Positions 10,549 to 23,883 of a stretch of 64,000 bases of DNA are shown here, in pieces. Made by a program: the position numbers and the translations under genes. The DNA comes from Cyathus striatus (taxonomy: Eukaryota; Basidiomycota; Agaricomycetes; Agaricales; Nidulariaceae), in assembly GCA_025738555.1 (NCBI GenBank), contig JAOVFP010000014.1, forward strand, positions 186,001 through 250,000. Reading direction: 5' to 3'. Below the pieces are notes generated by a model that was given only the letters and a program-made list of their open reading frames with translations, was not told the DNA's origin and searched no databases. Numbering within the stretch: the stretch's first letter is position 1; each line of letters opens with the position of its first letter.

Positions 10549-12412
10549 CTATCTCCTCCTCCCAACCACCTTGACCAAACTAGCCTTCACGATCCCCACC
10601 GCCTTCTCCGTTTCCTTCCTCGTCAGCGCAGCAGTAATCGCAAGCCGAATGCTCGGTCGCGCCTCAACCATCTCCTGCCCCCTCACCCTCTTCGCGCGCG
10701 TAACCATAACACCCTGCGCAAGACAATCCTCCACCGCCTCCTGCAAAATGCGCTCCTCGCTCTCAACGTCAAACTTGGGCGCATCGCGGGGCGAAATGGA
10801 CGTAGGATTCGAAGGATGCGAAGGATGATGATGTCTGGCACTATTTGGGCTCAAGAAATTCGAGTTGATTGATCCCGTCTGCGGCGCTCCAGGCGCGCGG
10901 AGGTAAATGTGAATAATAGGCGACGCAGGATGCGAGGGGATGGAGATGCAATCGACTCTATCTAGAACTGCACGTGCGGCGCGGACGTTCTCTTGGAGGG
11001 CTTCGAAGATCGAGGGCGTGGTGCGGAGGATGTTGATGCCTTCTGACGCAGAGACCGCTAAGAGGGCGGGCATGGATGCACTGAAGACAAAGGAAGGGCC
11101 GTTGATACGTTGGTGGTCGACAACAATTTGGGAGCCTGCGCAGAATCCACCAGAGGAGCAGAGGCCGTTAGCGACTGAGCCGATAAGCATATCTACCTTT
11201 TCAGCCTGTCGGGAACGTTAATAGGGTACAAATGAAGTATGTTGGGATAAACGTACGGAAACGTTGTAGACTTCTGTGAGACCACGACCGGTACGACCAA
11301 CTGAACCGAAAGAAATAGATTCATCGAGGATAAGGCGGTATTTGTGCTTATACTTGAGTTCAATCTATACATCTTGTCAGCAACACTCAAACATCCTAGA
11401 AGTGTAAAAGCACAAACCAGTTTGGGTAAATCAACCATGGCACCGTCCTTCTCGAAGATACCCTCAGTGATAATAAACCGCCTAGTCAAAGGACCGCGCC
11501 TCTTCTTCCTCTCCCTCTCAACACTCTCCAAGACATCATCAAGGCTCTTAAGGTCATTATGGTCGAACCAGCGTACGGTACTGCGTGAAATCTGAATACC
11601 CTTCTGAATAGCAAAGTTCACACCACGGTCAGCAACGATGATATCACCACGCTTGCAGAAAGCCGGAATAACGGAGGGAATAGTGCTGAACCCTTGCGAA
11701 TAGAGAATAGCAGCCTCAGTCCCCAAAAAGTCAGCAATGTCGCGCTCAAGTTCCATATGCACATCTGTACACGATAAAATAATGATAAGAATCAATCCTA
11801 CCAACAAACCAGTAAAAACAACCCACGTACCGAGGGTACCGTAGAAACCAGGCGGGCCACAGCTTCCCAGACCGTACTTCCTAAGGATCTCAACAGCCTT
11901 CTGCTTGATATGTTCATTTCCAGATAGTCCAGCAAAGTTATAACTAGCAAGGTTGATTGCGGTCTTGCCCGTCGCAATGAGCTTGGGCTTAGGGCCATTA
12001 GGCCCAGCAACGATCGGCACAGCACCCAAATCCGCCTGCTCAGTGGGCGTTAAAGGCTGCCCAAGCGGTTCAGGAGTCCATTCATCCACCAGCTCTTCAA
12101 CTTCCTACAACACCTCCACGTCAGGGGGACACGCCAATTTTAGACGCTCAGAAAAAGTACCTTATCGCTGAACTGAATAAAGTTTTTCCCATTCCTGTCT
12201 GCGCGTGTACGAGATTGAAGAAGAGTACGGATAGCAAATGCAAAGAGAATAAGCTCGAGTAAAGTTCGTCCGGGGTCGTTCTGGTGAGAGCTTCTGACGT
12301 AGCGCAGAATAACGGCTGAGCCGGGTACTTTGTTGAAGTTCGTTTCGATGGTCGTAAGATATTTTGCAAGGAATGCGAGGATAGGCTCGAGGGAGGTAGA
12401 GTTTCCTTCCAT
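10549..12412 (-). CDS. LCB1: Serine palmitoyltransferase subunit 1
   Basis: Five exons (12412-12161, 12104-11831, 11764-11418, 11364-11257, 11205-10549) give 545 residues, typical for fungal Lcb1. A hydrophobic N-terminal anchor ([16 protein letters not shown], about residues 50-65) would tether it to the ER. The aminotransferase-fold core includes [44 protein letters not shown] and [18 protein letters not shown]. As in the family, the last of these has no PLP-binding lysine where the Lcb2 partner carries it. Lcb1-Lcb2 condenses serine with palmitoyl-CoA, the first step of sphingolipid synthesis. A poorly conserved His/Ser/Pro insertion ([12 protein letters not shown], about residue 430) sits before the C-terminal [17 protein letters not shown]. 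The ATG at 12410-12412 was chosen because the longer frame upstream has only TTG. Confidence 0.96.
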
Positions 12413-14454
12413 TTTGTCGTGGTGGACACTGGACAAGGAGGAAGGGGGTATGGCGACAGTGATGGGGAGACGAGTTTCGCGCGATGTTTCCTTGCTTGAT
12501 ACCTTACGTAAGAAAAGAAGTCATGTTTTCCGGCGCAGCCGTAATCAATGCTGACATTACATAATGTCCAGACCAGATAAAACCATTGCCTTAATGCATT
12601 TTGTCTTCCCGGGCTCGTTTTGGGCTCGCTTGCTGCATGCATTTCCACAAAATCTCCCCACTCAATCTCTTACGCGCTCGCCAGCGTCTTTTATTTCCTC
12701 TTCGTGTACTTAATCACTGCTCGTTTATTACAAGCTGTTTTATTTATAGTAAGTGTACTCGTCATACATTATGCTATGACTCTATTCTAGTAGTTTTCTG
12801 GCCACCGAATTTGCACCGAAGTGAAATACTTTAGCCTAGGCCCTCCTGGGGCCACAAACCAGTCTACCACTAAAGCATCTAAAACTTTAAGTATGGTTTT
12901 TAAAGTAACGAGATAGAAGCTTCCCTTTTTTCATTCTCAATTTATGATTTTACTTCCGTTGGAAGTCAGAAGAGAATAACCTTCTGAAGTAATTCTCTGA
13001 CGACTCACCATCTTATTTTTCTGTACACAAAATTTGATTAACCTATCTCTCTATTTCGTAAGGTCAATACTTTCTGACGTTTGGTCATATCGACTATTTT
13101 CTGCTACTTCACAAACCCACTAGGTTTAACAATTGTCAAGAGGTAGGCAGTGTTTGTGGTGGTAAATCCCAAATTGGACGAGCGCCAACGGATGGGGTAT
13201 CCGAGGCAACTTAACTTTAGCATTGTAACAACTCCAAGTTATTCACAAATTGCGCACAAGCCCTTCATTTCTACGGCACCGCTCAGGAGACATCAACCCA
13301 CAATCAAGCACCAATTATCGAACGCGGACTAATGCGGAGGGGCGTCGGTTTACATCAAGTTAATATCAGTACTGCATTCGCCATCAATATGCATCCACCA
13401 TCATACTAATGTTCTGCGTCGGTCAACGGTGGCTGAAGCATTGCTTCCAGGCACATTACTGAAAATCAGAAGTGCGCACCACTTTCATTTACCCTCATTA
13501 TGGGCTAACGGACATCCTGGCGGCTTTATATTTTAAACATCCCGAAAACATTGAAATGATCACCGCCCCCACGCCGTGTGAGCTCATGTGTGCGGTAGAA
13601 GAAGAGTTGGCACACAAGTCACTTGATAAGCGGTTAAAAACTGCGTCTTCTTGACAAGAAAGAGAAGAAATTTTCGTTGTATTTGTGGGCCCTACAACTA
13701 GTTAACAGTTGGCGGGTTGATCTTTAATGTTGCCCCAAATATCTGATAGAATATTGGGATGATCGCCGTCTCATTGTGGACGCTTGTGGGTGGTACAAAT
13801 CGACCCCAAGTTGTAGGTTTGCAAAAATAAACTTGATAGACGGACAGTGGCTGCACCTGGTACAGAAGCAGAAGAACTCCAAGAAGGGTATGGTGCGGCA
13901 ATCGTGGGCGTTACATTGGACGCCAGTAAATTCCCAATGTGTTAGCTTGGGTCCGTTATACGTCCACTGGTAGTGGTAAAGATGGGTATAATTCTACAAA
14001 TACAAGCACTGGATGAATGGTTTGAAGTTGAGATAAGTGACAAGGTGATGAAGTTGGGGATTGGGGAAAGAAAAAAAATTAGTATGGATCCAGACGATCT
14101 ATAAAATAACTGTGGGCTCCTGCGGGCGGTCATAAGTGTAAACCGTAGATTGAATCTTTCACTGTCATCTACTAAAATATACCGAACCACAATTCAGTAT
14201 GCAGCTGAGCCAGGCTACTTCTAAATCTTGTTTTCCAAACACAGGAACACTACTCTAAAGGTGTATGTTCTTCCGTTCGGCAGCAATAAAGTTCGTCGCT
14301 GTAACAAAATGCAGCTTGGAGACAATCTACACAGTCACATATGTCTAAATTACCGCGCAATCCTCGGACTGTCGGACACCGCTCAACTAGTCTTCAAGTC
14401 CGCACATGCGCCTACTTTCGATCATGATCTCGTGCAAACACAAAACACTCTCCA
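12413..14454. other. Gene-poor gap between LCB1 and MFS transporter
   Basis: About 2 kb with no supportable gene. It starts with the LCB1 promoter. The longest frame (13472-13654, plus strand, 60 codons, rich in acidic and Lys residues) has no recognisable motif and no convincing flanking exons. I see no terminal repeats or transposase-like sequence. Confidence 0.35.
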
Positions 14455-16494
14455 TTAAATCCACTGAGTATTCAATTGGCGGGATCTCAAGAATCTGGTG
14501 ACACAGAAGCACACACTGCCGAACACAACACACAAGCCGGCAAACACTATGGGCCTCCACCAGATATAGGTCGAAGTCAGAAGTGCACCTGCAATGGGTG
14601 TTCCTGAGAATGTGATAACACGGTTTGTTTAGTATCAGCGATTAAACAGAGCACGGAGTTGATGGTCGCACCTAAAAGCCCCCCTAGCCCTAAAATAAAA
14701 ATAACATCATTGATGCAAAGAGGTGGTAGAAAATATTTTTAGAATTACCAGTAAATGTGAAACAAATCCCCATACGAGCACCAATCTCCGAATCACTTTT
14801 TGCAAGTGAAGCTACCAGAGGTGATAGCAGGCTCGCATCTATCCCTCGTCCGTTAGTTTAGGAGAGTATAGATTAGATTTACAAATCACCCACATCCACC
14901 GGAGAAGAAGCCATATAACAAGGCAAATGCCATGGTTCCAGAAATATCATGGACAGCAAACGTGCAGAATATTAAAATTCCACATATGCTGATACATCCT
15001 ATGAGAACATTGAACACGCCCAGACGGTGAGCAAACAAGTTCGGAATGACCCGTCCGATGATACTCGAGGCATTCATGATTGCAATCTAAAATACCTATC
15101 TCATTAACATCTTATCTATCAGACAAGACGGGCTGTGCTTTTTAAAACGTACTGTATAGAAGGCAAGAGATTCGTTAATTCCGTTCTTGACGGCTTTTAA
15201 TTGCAGGAAGAATATGGGGTAGTAAAGTCCGGCAAGAACAAATGTCGTTCTAGAATAATGTCAGGGATGAAATGATTAGGATGGCAACATCATACCCAGC
15301 TATCGTAAATAGATACGGTAGATCTTTTGCAAAGGTGAGGAGATGATCTAAGGTATTGCTAGCTTTTTTGGATGTTGGCAGGAGTCTTGGCTTCACCAGA
15401 AGGAGAGCAATGAACAACAAACCAGCATTCAAGGCTGCACTAGCCCGAACGCCATTATGAAACCCGAGTGTCCCGTGGAATAGCTCATTGAGCATAATAG
15501 GGTGAAGTGCGCCTCCCATTCCCGCGCCCTGTCATTGTCAATAAGCTATAACATATTTCTAAATATAAGATGGTTCATCACCGTCGCAGTGATGCCTATC
15601 GCGAGTGCTCGTCTTCGTAGAAAATACTGTGAAACAACAGCAACTCCCGGGACGTACATGATACCGATGGAAATCCCCATGCCCAGTCCTTGTGTGAGAA
15701 ACACCTAAAGCCAAAGTCAGGAAGTTGTGCACGCCGTGATCAAGTTGACATTCTTGATAGTAATGCTCAGCTTGCGTTATAGATAACATTAACAAGCAGA
15801 AAATAAATAACGAGGATCCTCCGATCATCATATGGTAGCTGACAATGATAATCAAGAATTTTTCGTGAAAGCTGGTAGAATGGGATAAATTACAAATATC
15901 CAATATCAAATGCCCGTCCTGATATCAGACCAGAGGACATAGCGAGGAGCAATTGCACGCTGCCTATCCAGCTGTCGGTGATCAACAAAAACGACCATGC
16001 AGTCTTACGGGATATAACACTCACCTGACTTGCGATGACGTATATTTCTCCGCCATATATGCTCGAATGTAATAGTCTGTAAGAGTATCACTGTTAAACA
16101 GTATGTTACCGCTTGATGGCTTAAAGGGATTCACCGTTGTACGCGCCGTAAGCATTCATGTAACTAGTACGCGATTAGTAAATTAGGAAGACATACGAAA
16201 ATGCCGGACCCACCCAAATGTGCAGAACTGGAATATCCAACTGAAAAGGGGTTAAAGACGTCATTACAACCTAGAAAATAGCAAGAGTCATACACTCCCA
16301 GAACGACCGACCATGCTCTTCTGCCGCCTTCAGGGAAATCTTGCACGTTAGGTAATTTCTCGGGATCTTGCTGGGGAATATCTTCCTTCAGCGTTGAATC
16401 GTCGGCTACAAAGTCTTCTTTGCGCGGTTTGGTCTGAACGAAAGGTGCTTGTAAGTTGAATACTCTGATCCATATGGAGCTTGTTCTTTACCAT
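14455..16494 (-). CDS. MFS transporter of the monocarboxylate-porter type, one non-canonical splice donor
   Basis: Fourteen exons give 438 residues with every phase consistent: 16494-16492, 16433-16294, 16240-16214, 16163-16135, 16076-16025, 15971-15894, 15838-15754, 15704-15582, 15528-15296, 15249-15153, 15086-14894, 14838-14749, 14689-14672, 14603-14455. The first exon is the ATG alone. The protein shows the MCT-like pattern DFPEGGRRAWSVVLGVW at the first helix, SWIGSVQLLLAMSSGLISGR, FLTQGLGMGISIGIMYVP, YFLRRRALAIG after helix 5, LGFHNGVRASAALNAGLL, IMNASSIIGRVIPNLFAHRLG, and FTGLGGLLGTPIAGALL near the end, compatible with about 12 helices. Such porters move monocarboxylates or related acids across the plasma membrane; substrate unknown. 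The intron 15753-15705 begins GA (gaatgt) instead of GT, so correct splicing is doubtful although the coding sequence is intact. Confidence 0.85.
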
Positions 16495-17138
16495 GAATGT
16501 GGTACGCTTAGGGGAATATGCGAGATGGCTGAGACTCGAGGGCTAGCAGCCGATGTTTTTTGCACGACACCTTATAAGATTATCAGATAGACCCCCGATG
16601 ATACAGCCCAGGTCCCGCTAACACGCATGCTAACACCATGTAGCAAATGAAGCACGCATGTGATGAATCACAATACCATCTAAGCTGCCCTGTCGTGCCG
16701 TCATAAACACCAATATGTAGCACGCACTACCCGCTATTCCGAACGACACAGATGTAGAGAGCTAGCAGGAACAACTAGAACATTGCACGGGACGGACGCG
16801 GAACAATATCCAGTACTTTCATAGCACGTGAGTATATCTCAGGGGATCTTCCTTGTGTATTCCGAGGACCAAAATGCATGACATTCGTAACAAATCGTAA
16901 GCATGTATAGAAGAAAGCGCGTGGACGTCATACATGACTCAAAACATACTCCATGCAAGGTATACGTATCATATCCTAAGAAAAGGCAACAACATTAGCA
17001 AAAGGTTCAATTGAAATGACAAGAAAGATAACCAGTTCAGGGATGAAAGGGGGTATAAGGTATATCGAACAACATCATCCGTTCAGTCTCTATTGTGCAT
17101 TTCGGAAACCTCGCGCCTAAGCCCATATGGCCTCAACC
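16495..17138. other. Intergenic region upstream of the transporter
   Basis: No gene seen. It contains the promoter of the MFS gene (minus strand) and the 3' flank of the disordered-protein gene at 17139. Confidence 0.3.
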
Positions 17139-19569
17139 CTACTTCTTCTCTCCGTCGAAGAACGCCACCAGCTGTCCAATAGGTACCTTCCCCGAGGGTT
17201 TGGGCATGGCAAGCTTCGTACCACTCTCCTTCCCCTTCTCCTGCTTCCTCAGTACGAGTGGGTCAATGAACTTCCCAGATGTAGCACTAGCTAAGCTCGA
17301 GACATCGCTTCCTGCGCTTGACTTGGACCTGAGCCGCGGCTTAAGAAGAGTGATGGACGTCTGTGGCGGTGGAACGTTGGAATACCCGTATGTTGACTGA
17401 GGACGCGGTCTGCCCCTCAGCCCAGGAGGCCCAGGAGTGGGAGAAGGAGAGGGTTTGTATTCCTTTTCCTTTTCCTTACCGTTGTCTGATTTCTTAGACA
17501 GTCTCGCAGCAGCAGACTTGCCAATCGTTTCGTCTTCGAAATCGTTAAATATGTCGTTGTCGTCATTACCACTTATGGTTCCCGGTGATGTAGATAACGC
17601 AACTCCAATGGAGCTCTGCGGTCTTGAGAATGAGATTGGCGTGCGTGAGCGCCTTTGGGGTGGTGCATGCGGTTTCTCGTCGTCTGATAGATCGGGTGGA
17701 GCAACAATTGGCCCACCCAGGGCAACAGTGTATCTCTTGCGTGGTGTGGGGCTGACACTCTGTTGCCTAGGCGCAGTCGACTTCGGGGGTGGCAGACTAG
17801 GGCTGACCGCACGTTGGGCATTACTGTTATACCCGGTAGGTGAAGTAGCGCGAAGAATCCCTGATGACATGGATGACGGTGACGAAACAAGTCCACTTGA
17901 ATAAGACGAGGTCGGCGTGGACAAAGATGCAGTGCTGGGAAGTCCAGCAATGGACATCGGCCTAGCCCTCCTGCTAGAGTTAAGAGAGGATGGAGGCGAA
18001 GCAGGAGGTGAGAATGTATCGGGAGGAGATGCGTAGTCGCCAGTAGGATATGGAAGACGCGTCCCAGATGTGGTTCGGGCATTTGAAGATGCTATGGGAG
18101 GACTTGTCGACTCTCTTGCAGTGCTCGACATCCTCGGTGTCCCCAACAACGATGACCCGGGGGGTGAAGTAGTGACAGCATGCTCAATAATCGAGGAAGT
18201 CGTCGGCGGGGCTTGCGACACGGTAGCCGTTCGCGTTTTCGGCCCGGAGGAAAGGTTGTTCTGTGACGTCGCCATCCTCGCCATCTCCCTCCCGAGCTCT
18301 CCAACACGCCCCTGAAGCTCTGTAACCTCATCTCGAATATCATTAAGCTCGCCCCGCATCTCTCCCGACGACTCCTGTTGCCGACTCTTAACAGACCTGC
18401 TCTCCTCCGCCTGTGCATCTTTCTTCTCTTTATCCACCAACCAACGCTCCACGTCATTCATTCGATCTTCCAAAGCGCGGACGTGTCCCACTGTCCACTT
18501 CTCCAACTTCTCAAACCGCTTGGCGATAGTCAGGAGAGTCCCAGGAACATCTAGAGCGCCTTGTCCGTTGAATTGGGCATAAATCGGAGGTCCCTCGCGA
18601 CCGGGAGAGGAAGCTGCCTCCGAGGAGCGCATGGGCGACGGCGTCAGTACCGGCGCCATGTTCGACCGAGAAGGTGTGGGAGAAGACGGGGAAGTTGGCA
18701 CTGGTCGCCTCTGAGGTGGCGGAGGAGGCGGGAGAGTGAGGTTAGAAAATGCTGGATCACTATACTTGCTTTGCGGGTTGGCGGGCCACTCTACGCTCTT
18801 TTCCCTCTCTTTTCCCTTTACATTTTTCTTACTTTCCTTTTCGCGTGCTTTGGCCTCTTGAATAATTTGCTGAGCGGGTGTGAGTGGTTCCTTGTCCTTT
18901 GTCGGTGTTAGTCTTTGCTTCGCTGCTGTCCACCAGCTAGTCCTATCTTTCTCTGAGTTGGAAGGAGACGGGGGGGTTGATGTTGTCTGAGAGCGTGAAG
19001 GTGGAGGTGGCAACGATTTCGTGCTTTCCATCATGGCTAGCACACGTTCTTCCACGACTTTGCGTTGTTGAGCCTCGCGCGTAAGAATAGCTTCTGCTTC
19101 TCTCCTGCTCCTGTCTCTTTCGCGTTCTGCTTCAGCCTCCAGTTCAGCATCGGTTGGCATAGCCGACGGAGACCTGGGAGCTATGTTGCCAACAAAGTTG
19201 CCTACACGTTGAGCCAAGTTGGCAGCGAGTTGGGAAACGGATGAAGACGGCGAAGGTGATCGTTGATTCCAGTCCTCATGTTCGTCCTCGTCTTCGGAAT
19301 CGGACACATCATCAGGGTCGATTCCCGTTGATGAGTCGGGGATGAAGGTGTTGCGAAGGGGAGACGGCGGTCGCATAAAGGTCTGCTGCTGGCTTCCCTC
19401 TGGCTACAATTTCGGCCCTTTGAGTTCCTCAACGCATATCAATTAGAGGAAGATATACCGGATTCAACGATGAGGTAGTCATTCTTCGTTGTTGGGATGA
19501 TCCTGTTGGTGAGTCTTGAGTGTTCCAACTGGCCGACTGGCTGGGTCTATGAGACGGCGAGGCAGGCAT
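17139..19569 (-). CDS. Large Ser/Pro-rich disordered protein with coiled coils
   Basis: Two exons (19569-19459 and 19403-17139) give 791 residues; the 55-bp intron (gtatat...ttgtag) joins in phase 0 and adds 46 residues before the internal Met. Not recognised. It opens with a Ser/Gln-rich stretch, then an acidic patch (DPDDVSDSEDEDEHEDW, about 65-81), a charged helix (DAELEAEAERERDRSRREAE, about 122-141), a Pro-rich linker with PPPPPPQRRP, and a coiled coil at about 333-414 (FEKLEKWTVGHVRALEDRMN ... VTELQGRVGELGREM). The next 300 residues are low-complexity Ser/Pro/Arg with many SP and TP sites. The tail, GKVPIGQLVAFFDGEKK, is unlike the rest and looks like a conserved short motif. The layout suggests a cytoskeletal or cortical scaffold, but that is inference only. 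Confidence 0.85.
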
Positions 19570-22500
19570 TAGATCTTAGCAGACGTCGCGTCCGCCCTCA
19601 AAAACGTTATCCGAGTTGTTGAGAACGTCGAGGGCGTCGATGACGACGAAGACCTATCGTATAACCCTCGTGTCGAGCTTGACTGATAGAACCGCTGCAA
19701 TCTATTTTCGCACGCAGTTTGTTGACGACTTGCGCGCGTCAACTTCAGCGCTCTCGACTTTGATGTCACCATTTTCTGTCACAGAACGTCCACCTCTTCA
19801 ACTAGAAAGACAGCTATGTGAACCGTGGGAGGGACCTTTACAAAAAATCTTTTCAGAACCTTTGCTCGGACTCGGAGAACTGTGGTGGGACCTCAATATA
19901 AACCATTTGCAATCCAGGACTGGATGAACGTCGAACGTTGGAAATTAAATGCCACAATGTCTGGATTCTGCAGGGACGATATCATCCGACCATGAGACCA
20001 ACGGTGTTCAGGCTATTTTATTTATCATATGTCGCCTGAAGAGCCTAAAACTTGCTTAAAACTCCGTAGCTTCCTACTAGAGAATTCTGGCGAAGCCACT
20101 AGTGCTCTTTTCTATGCTGCGACTATTAACCTGGCCGAGTTCGCCTGCCGCTGCCTGCCACCTCCGCGATCCATGTCATCTACGAGAGATTTATGCAGAT
20201 AGGAACAACATTCAGCCCACATCGATGAATGATCATTTCCACATACCATCCACTAGGCTAAAAGAAATTAGACCGCCGCTGGCAAAGTCATGGAGTCATG
20301 AAGGCACATTTGATCTCAGTTCCTTCAACACACACATGATGATCTCGCACTATCGAAAGTCTGTTCCCTTCGGATCAAGGATAATTATCTGATTCTGTCC
20401 ATCATCCTTTTGGCGAAACGCTTTCGCGTCAACTAGCCGCACGGTGTTTTACCAAACAACACTGTACAAAATATTTGCTCACATATCCGTGCCTCCAAAG
20501 CGCTCCAAACATCCCCATCCAGTGACATGAGAACAAATAAACGCTTCTATCAGGGATGGTTACAAAGGCCGAGCGTATTCTACAGAACAGCTTGTATCCA
20601 GAACTCTTGCTCAAAAACGATAATTTTGGTTAGTTGGTCCAACGAAGAATTTTTCATTTTGTTCCTTCAGTGTTTCTGACGAACTCAAGAAGCTTATCAC
20701 CACATAGCCCCAGTGATCATAGCATTGAGCTTCCAGCTTCCATGACTCTTTCACAGATATACTGATATATAGCTCCCCGTTACTAGGGTTCGTGGGCTTC
20801 TTATTTCCCTCGTCCTCGAGATTTCATTAATGTTTCGTGTGTGCAGTTGGTCTTTACGGTCTTCACTTCATCAACTTCGCTGAATACTATATTCCATTGG
20901 AACCATTAAAGCATATATTTTTATCAGCATAGGAAATGAAAATATTACCATCTCTGTAAACCTCTTGCCTCCAGCCGCAAGTAATTGCCAATTAGCTATT
21001 GGCATAATCAAGGTTTGTAGATCTTTCGAAGAAAAGCAGGTTTTCAAAAATAGTGAACACAGCCTCGCTTAGGGTGGTGCGGCCCTCCAAGTTTTAAATC
21101 CGCCTTGGAATTATATGGAATTGAGCAGCTCAATTACATTTTTCCGAAATCGGGGTACGTTGTCTCTATGAACATGAGAACATCTTTGTCCCTAAGCAAT
21201 ATTCCTTCTTAGTACATTCGTAGGGCTTAATCAACGCGCCATTACATCTGGCTGTATCCGTGTATCCGATCTAACAACCCTCAGGCCTGACTCAGGCGCC
21301 ACTCCAGGAGGAGTATATGATCCAAGTGTGTGAAGTATGTTTGATGGAATAATGCAGGTCCTGGCAGAAAATGAATGAACGAACTGACGTCTAGGAGGAT
21401 CAGCGATCAAATCGCACACCATGCTATTTTCAAACTGGATTACTTGCTAGTTGAGGAGGAGGATCGTGTAGTGGAGATCGGTTCATGAACTTGTCAGGCT
21501 GACTCGTTTTCGAGAAATTACTGAGTCGATTTCCGCAAGGAGATTGAAGATGTGGGGTAGTCCTGTTGAACTGTTCTACATAGAAAGACACAACTCAGGC
21601 AATGGATCGCGAACATGGTACACCAGAATAGTGCTCCTGTTACTAGCATTGACTTCTGTAGCATGGAATCGTCGTGGGGCTATAAGCAACGGCCGACACT
21701 ATATCCTATTTGGATTGAGTCAGACCGTCACCAAACCGGGGTTCTATGATGTTGCCTGAGGCTACGGCTACACAAGATGATGTCATGAAGCCGCAAGTAA
21801 GTAGATGTGTCCGGGACTCCATATGCATATGTACACTAAGGTTGCGCCAACGGGAGCTTAAGTTATCCCTCTGTAATGTATATCTGAGGAACTGGATCTT
21901 CCAGTCTCCTTAATCATAAGTCCCCTCGCAGCTAGCAGCCTACTCGTTACCGCGAAGATGAAGCTACGACTTTCTGAGAATGCGCGTTTAGATCACCGTT
22001 GAGTATATTAAATATATATCTTCGAGATTCGTAGCGAAACACCGATTCGAGAGATGATTACTGCGGCGGACTTTCGATGGAGGCTCTACTGACTCCGAGA
22101 GACAGTAATTCGAAGTATTTAGCGCCGTAGTACCATGAATCATGCACTTATATTTCCAATGTGCAAAGATTTAAAGGTATCGTATCTATAAAGTTCTTAC
22201 AACAAATTCTATAGGACCGACGGTTACTAGACTCCTCTTATAACGATTCCAGGTTCTGACAGGTTTCGCCCTTCACTGGCGACTCGTCAAATGCATAAAT
22301 CGTAATTATTATGAGGCCAATGATATCCTTCTTTACAGCTTCTTTACCTAGCGGTTTAAGTGATCTTCTTGTATTCTAGTGGGGGGGCGGGCTTTCAGCG
22401 GCTCAATTTATTGAAAGGCAAGGCGGTAGCAATTGGTAAAATTTCTCGAAGACACAAGTTGATTTCGATGTTCCTTCAAATTGGACTGATATCCAAAAAT

Positions 22501-23883
22501 GCGATATTGATGCAATAAGTTATTCAGAACCAAGTAGTACCATCTTAAAATCCTTTCGATACACACAGCATATACATGTCTACGTCTAGAATATTCTCCA
22601 TTCATTTACAGTGCCCTAGCCCTAGCCTCCGTTCTGCTTTTACTTTATCGATGACAATTTGCCTCTTTTTGCAGACCCAGTACGGACTCAAGACAACAAA
22701 ATCACAACGAAAATCTGGTCATCTCCGAACATCTACTTTCTCTTCTCCCGCCATTTCTGGGGGTTCGTCAGGACAATGAAAAAGTCCCTTGACGAGTGGT
22801 TAGTTCATTGCCTTCTGCTCGCTTCTGAACTTCTGACCAGTGTAAAATTAGCTGTTGGAGTTGGAGTTATATTTTTCTCTGGTTCTATTTTAAAAATAAC
22901 CTTGAGAGGCCTTTCGAGAAATGTCGCACAAAAAATGCCATTTTGAGAGGAGTGCCATGCCACTGCCATTCCGCTGCTTAGTATCGTCTTACATACGTAG
23001 ATTTTTAACACTTGCTAACCTTTCATGAACTTGAACATACAGGGAGCAAATACCGGTGCTTTAACGGAGTGTAATAAGTTCGTACTATTCGATGTTGTCA
23101 TCGACCCACTTCGGCTTGGATAAAAATACTACGATTCCGTAACGATGATTTTCCGAACCGACAGAGGACCTCCGTACATAATTGCATAACGTACGGTCGG
23201 AATCTGTCTGAGATGGCAGATCCTTTGCCGAAGATCGAAACAAATCATCATCATCTTCATTCTAACCTCTTCATGGGATGGTCACATCTATTGGTGGCAA
23301 TGTCTCCTGGCTAAGAAGACTCAAACATGTCTACAGGATCCTACAGGATCTCAAACACATCATGATGCATTGTGTGTACAGATTCCGTGAAGATAATGAT
23401 CGACAGGAAACAGGTCGTCAGTCATTATTATGATCGTATTCTTACATAAAATAACGGGACGACGTTGGAAGGTTACGGGAGTAAAGTAGATATTTGCCGG
23501 GGGGAGCCTCTTTATTTGCCGGTTATCTTGCCGCCTGGCAGCTGTCCATTTGACCAGGCTCCTGCACAGACGTTCGAGAAAACCAGACTCTACGAACATG
23601 TCTTGTGATTCTAATCAACGAAGCCAAGAGTTGTTTCGAGCTGGAGCATAGGGTACATAGGCCAGTGGTAGCCTACAGCCTACACGGGCCTCTTACTCAC
23701 GCCTACGCCGTACAACCCGGACCATAACAGTATTTAAACATATGCACAGCACACCGCTTGTAGACAGCAGGTCGAACCATCAGGTGACTGTCGCAAAGCG
23801 ATATTCCAACAAAATCAAATGCAATGAAGTTTTGATGAAGTTACAAAGAGAACGCCTCCTTCCGCCCCATCAACCACCCCATC
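19570..23883. other. 4.3-kb gene-poor region
   Basis: No gene I can support. Next to the ATG at 19569, minus-strand codons 19772-19569 form a 67-codon frame that ends in a TAA overlapping the start codon (taatg); it may be an upstream ORF in the leader of the disordered protein. The remainder has only short frames (up to about 100 codons), no splice-consistent gene, and no inverted terminal repeats or reverse-transcriptase-like motifs. A small tandem duplication (ctacaggatc twice) is at 23332-23351. Confidence 0.4.

Noticed and set aside
17437..17904. 155-codon plus-strand frame, and 17573-18082 minus
   Set aside because: Shadows of the 791-residue gene on the minus strand; low-complexity sequence keeps other frames open.
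19616..19927. 103-codon plus-strand frame upstream of the disordered-protein gene
   Set aside because: It faces away from, and probably lies in, the leader/promoter of that gene; no motif.
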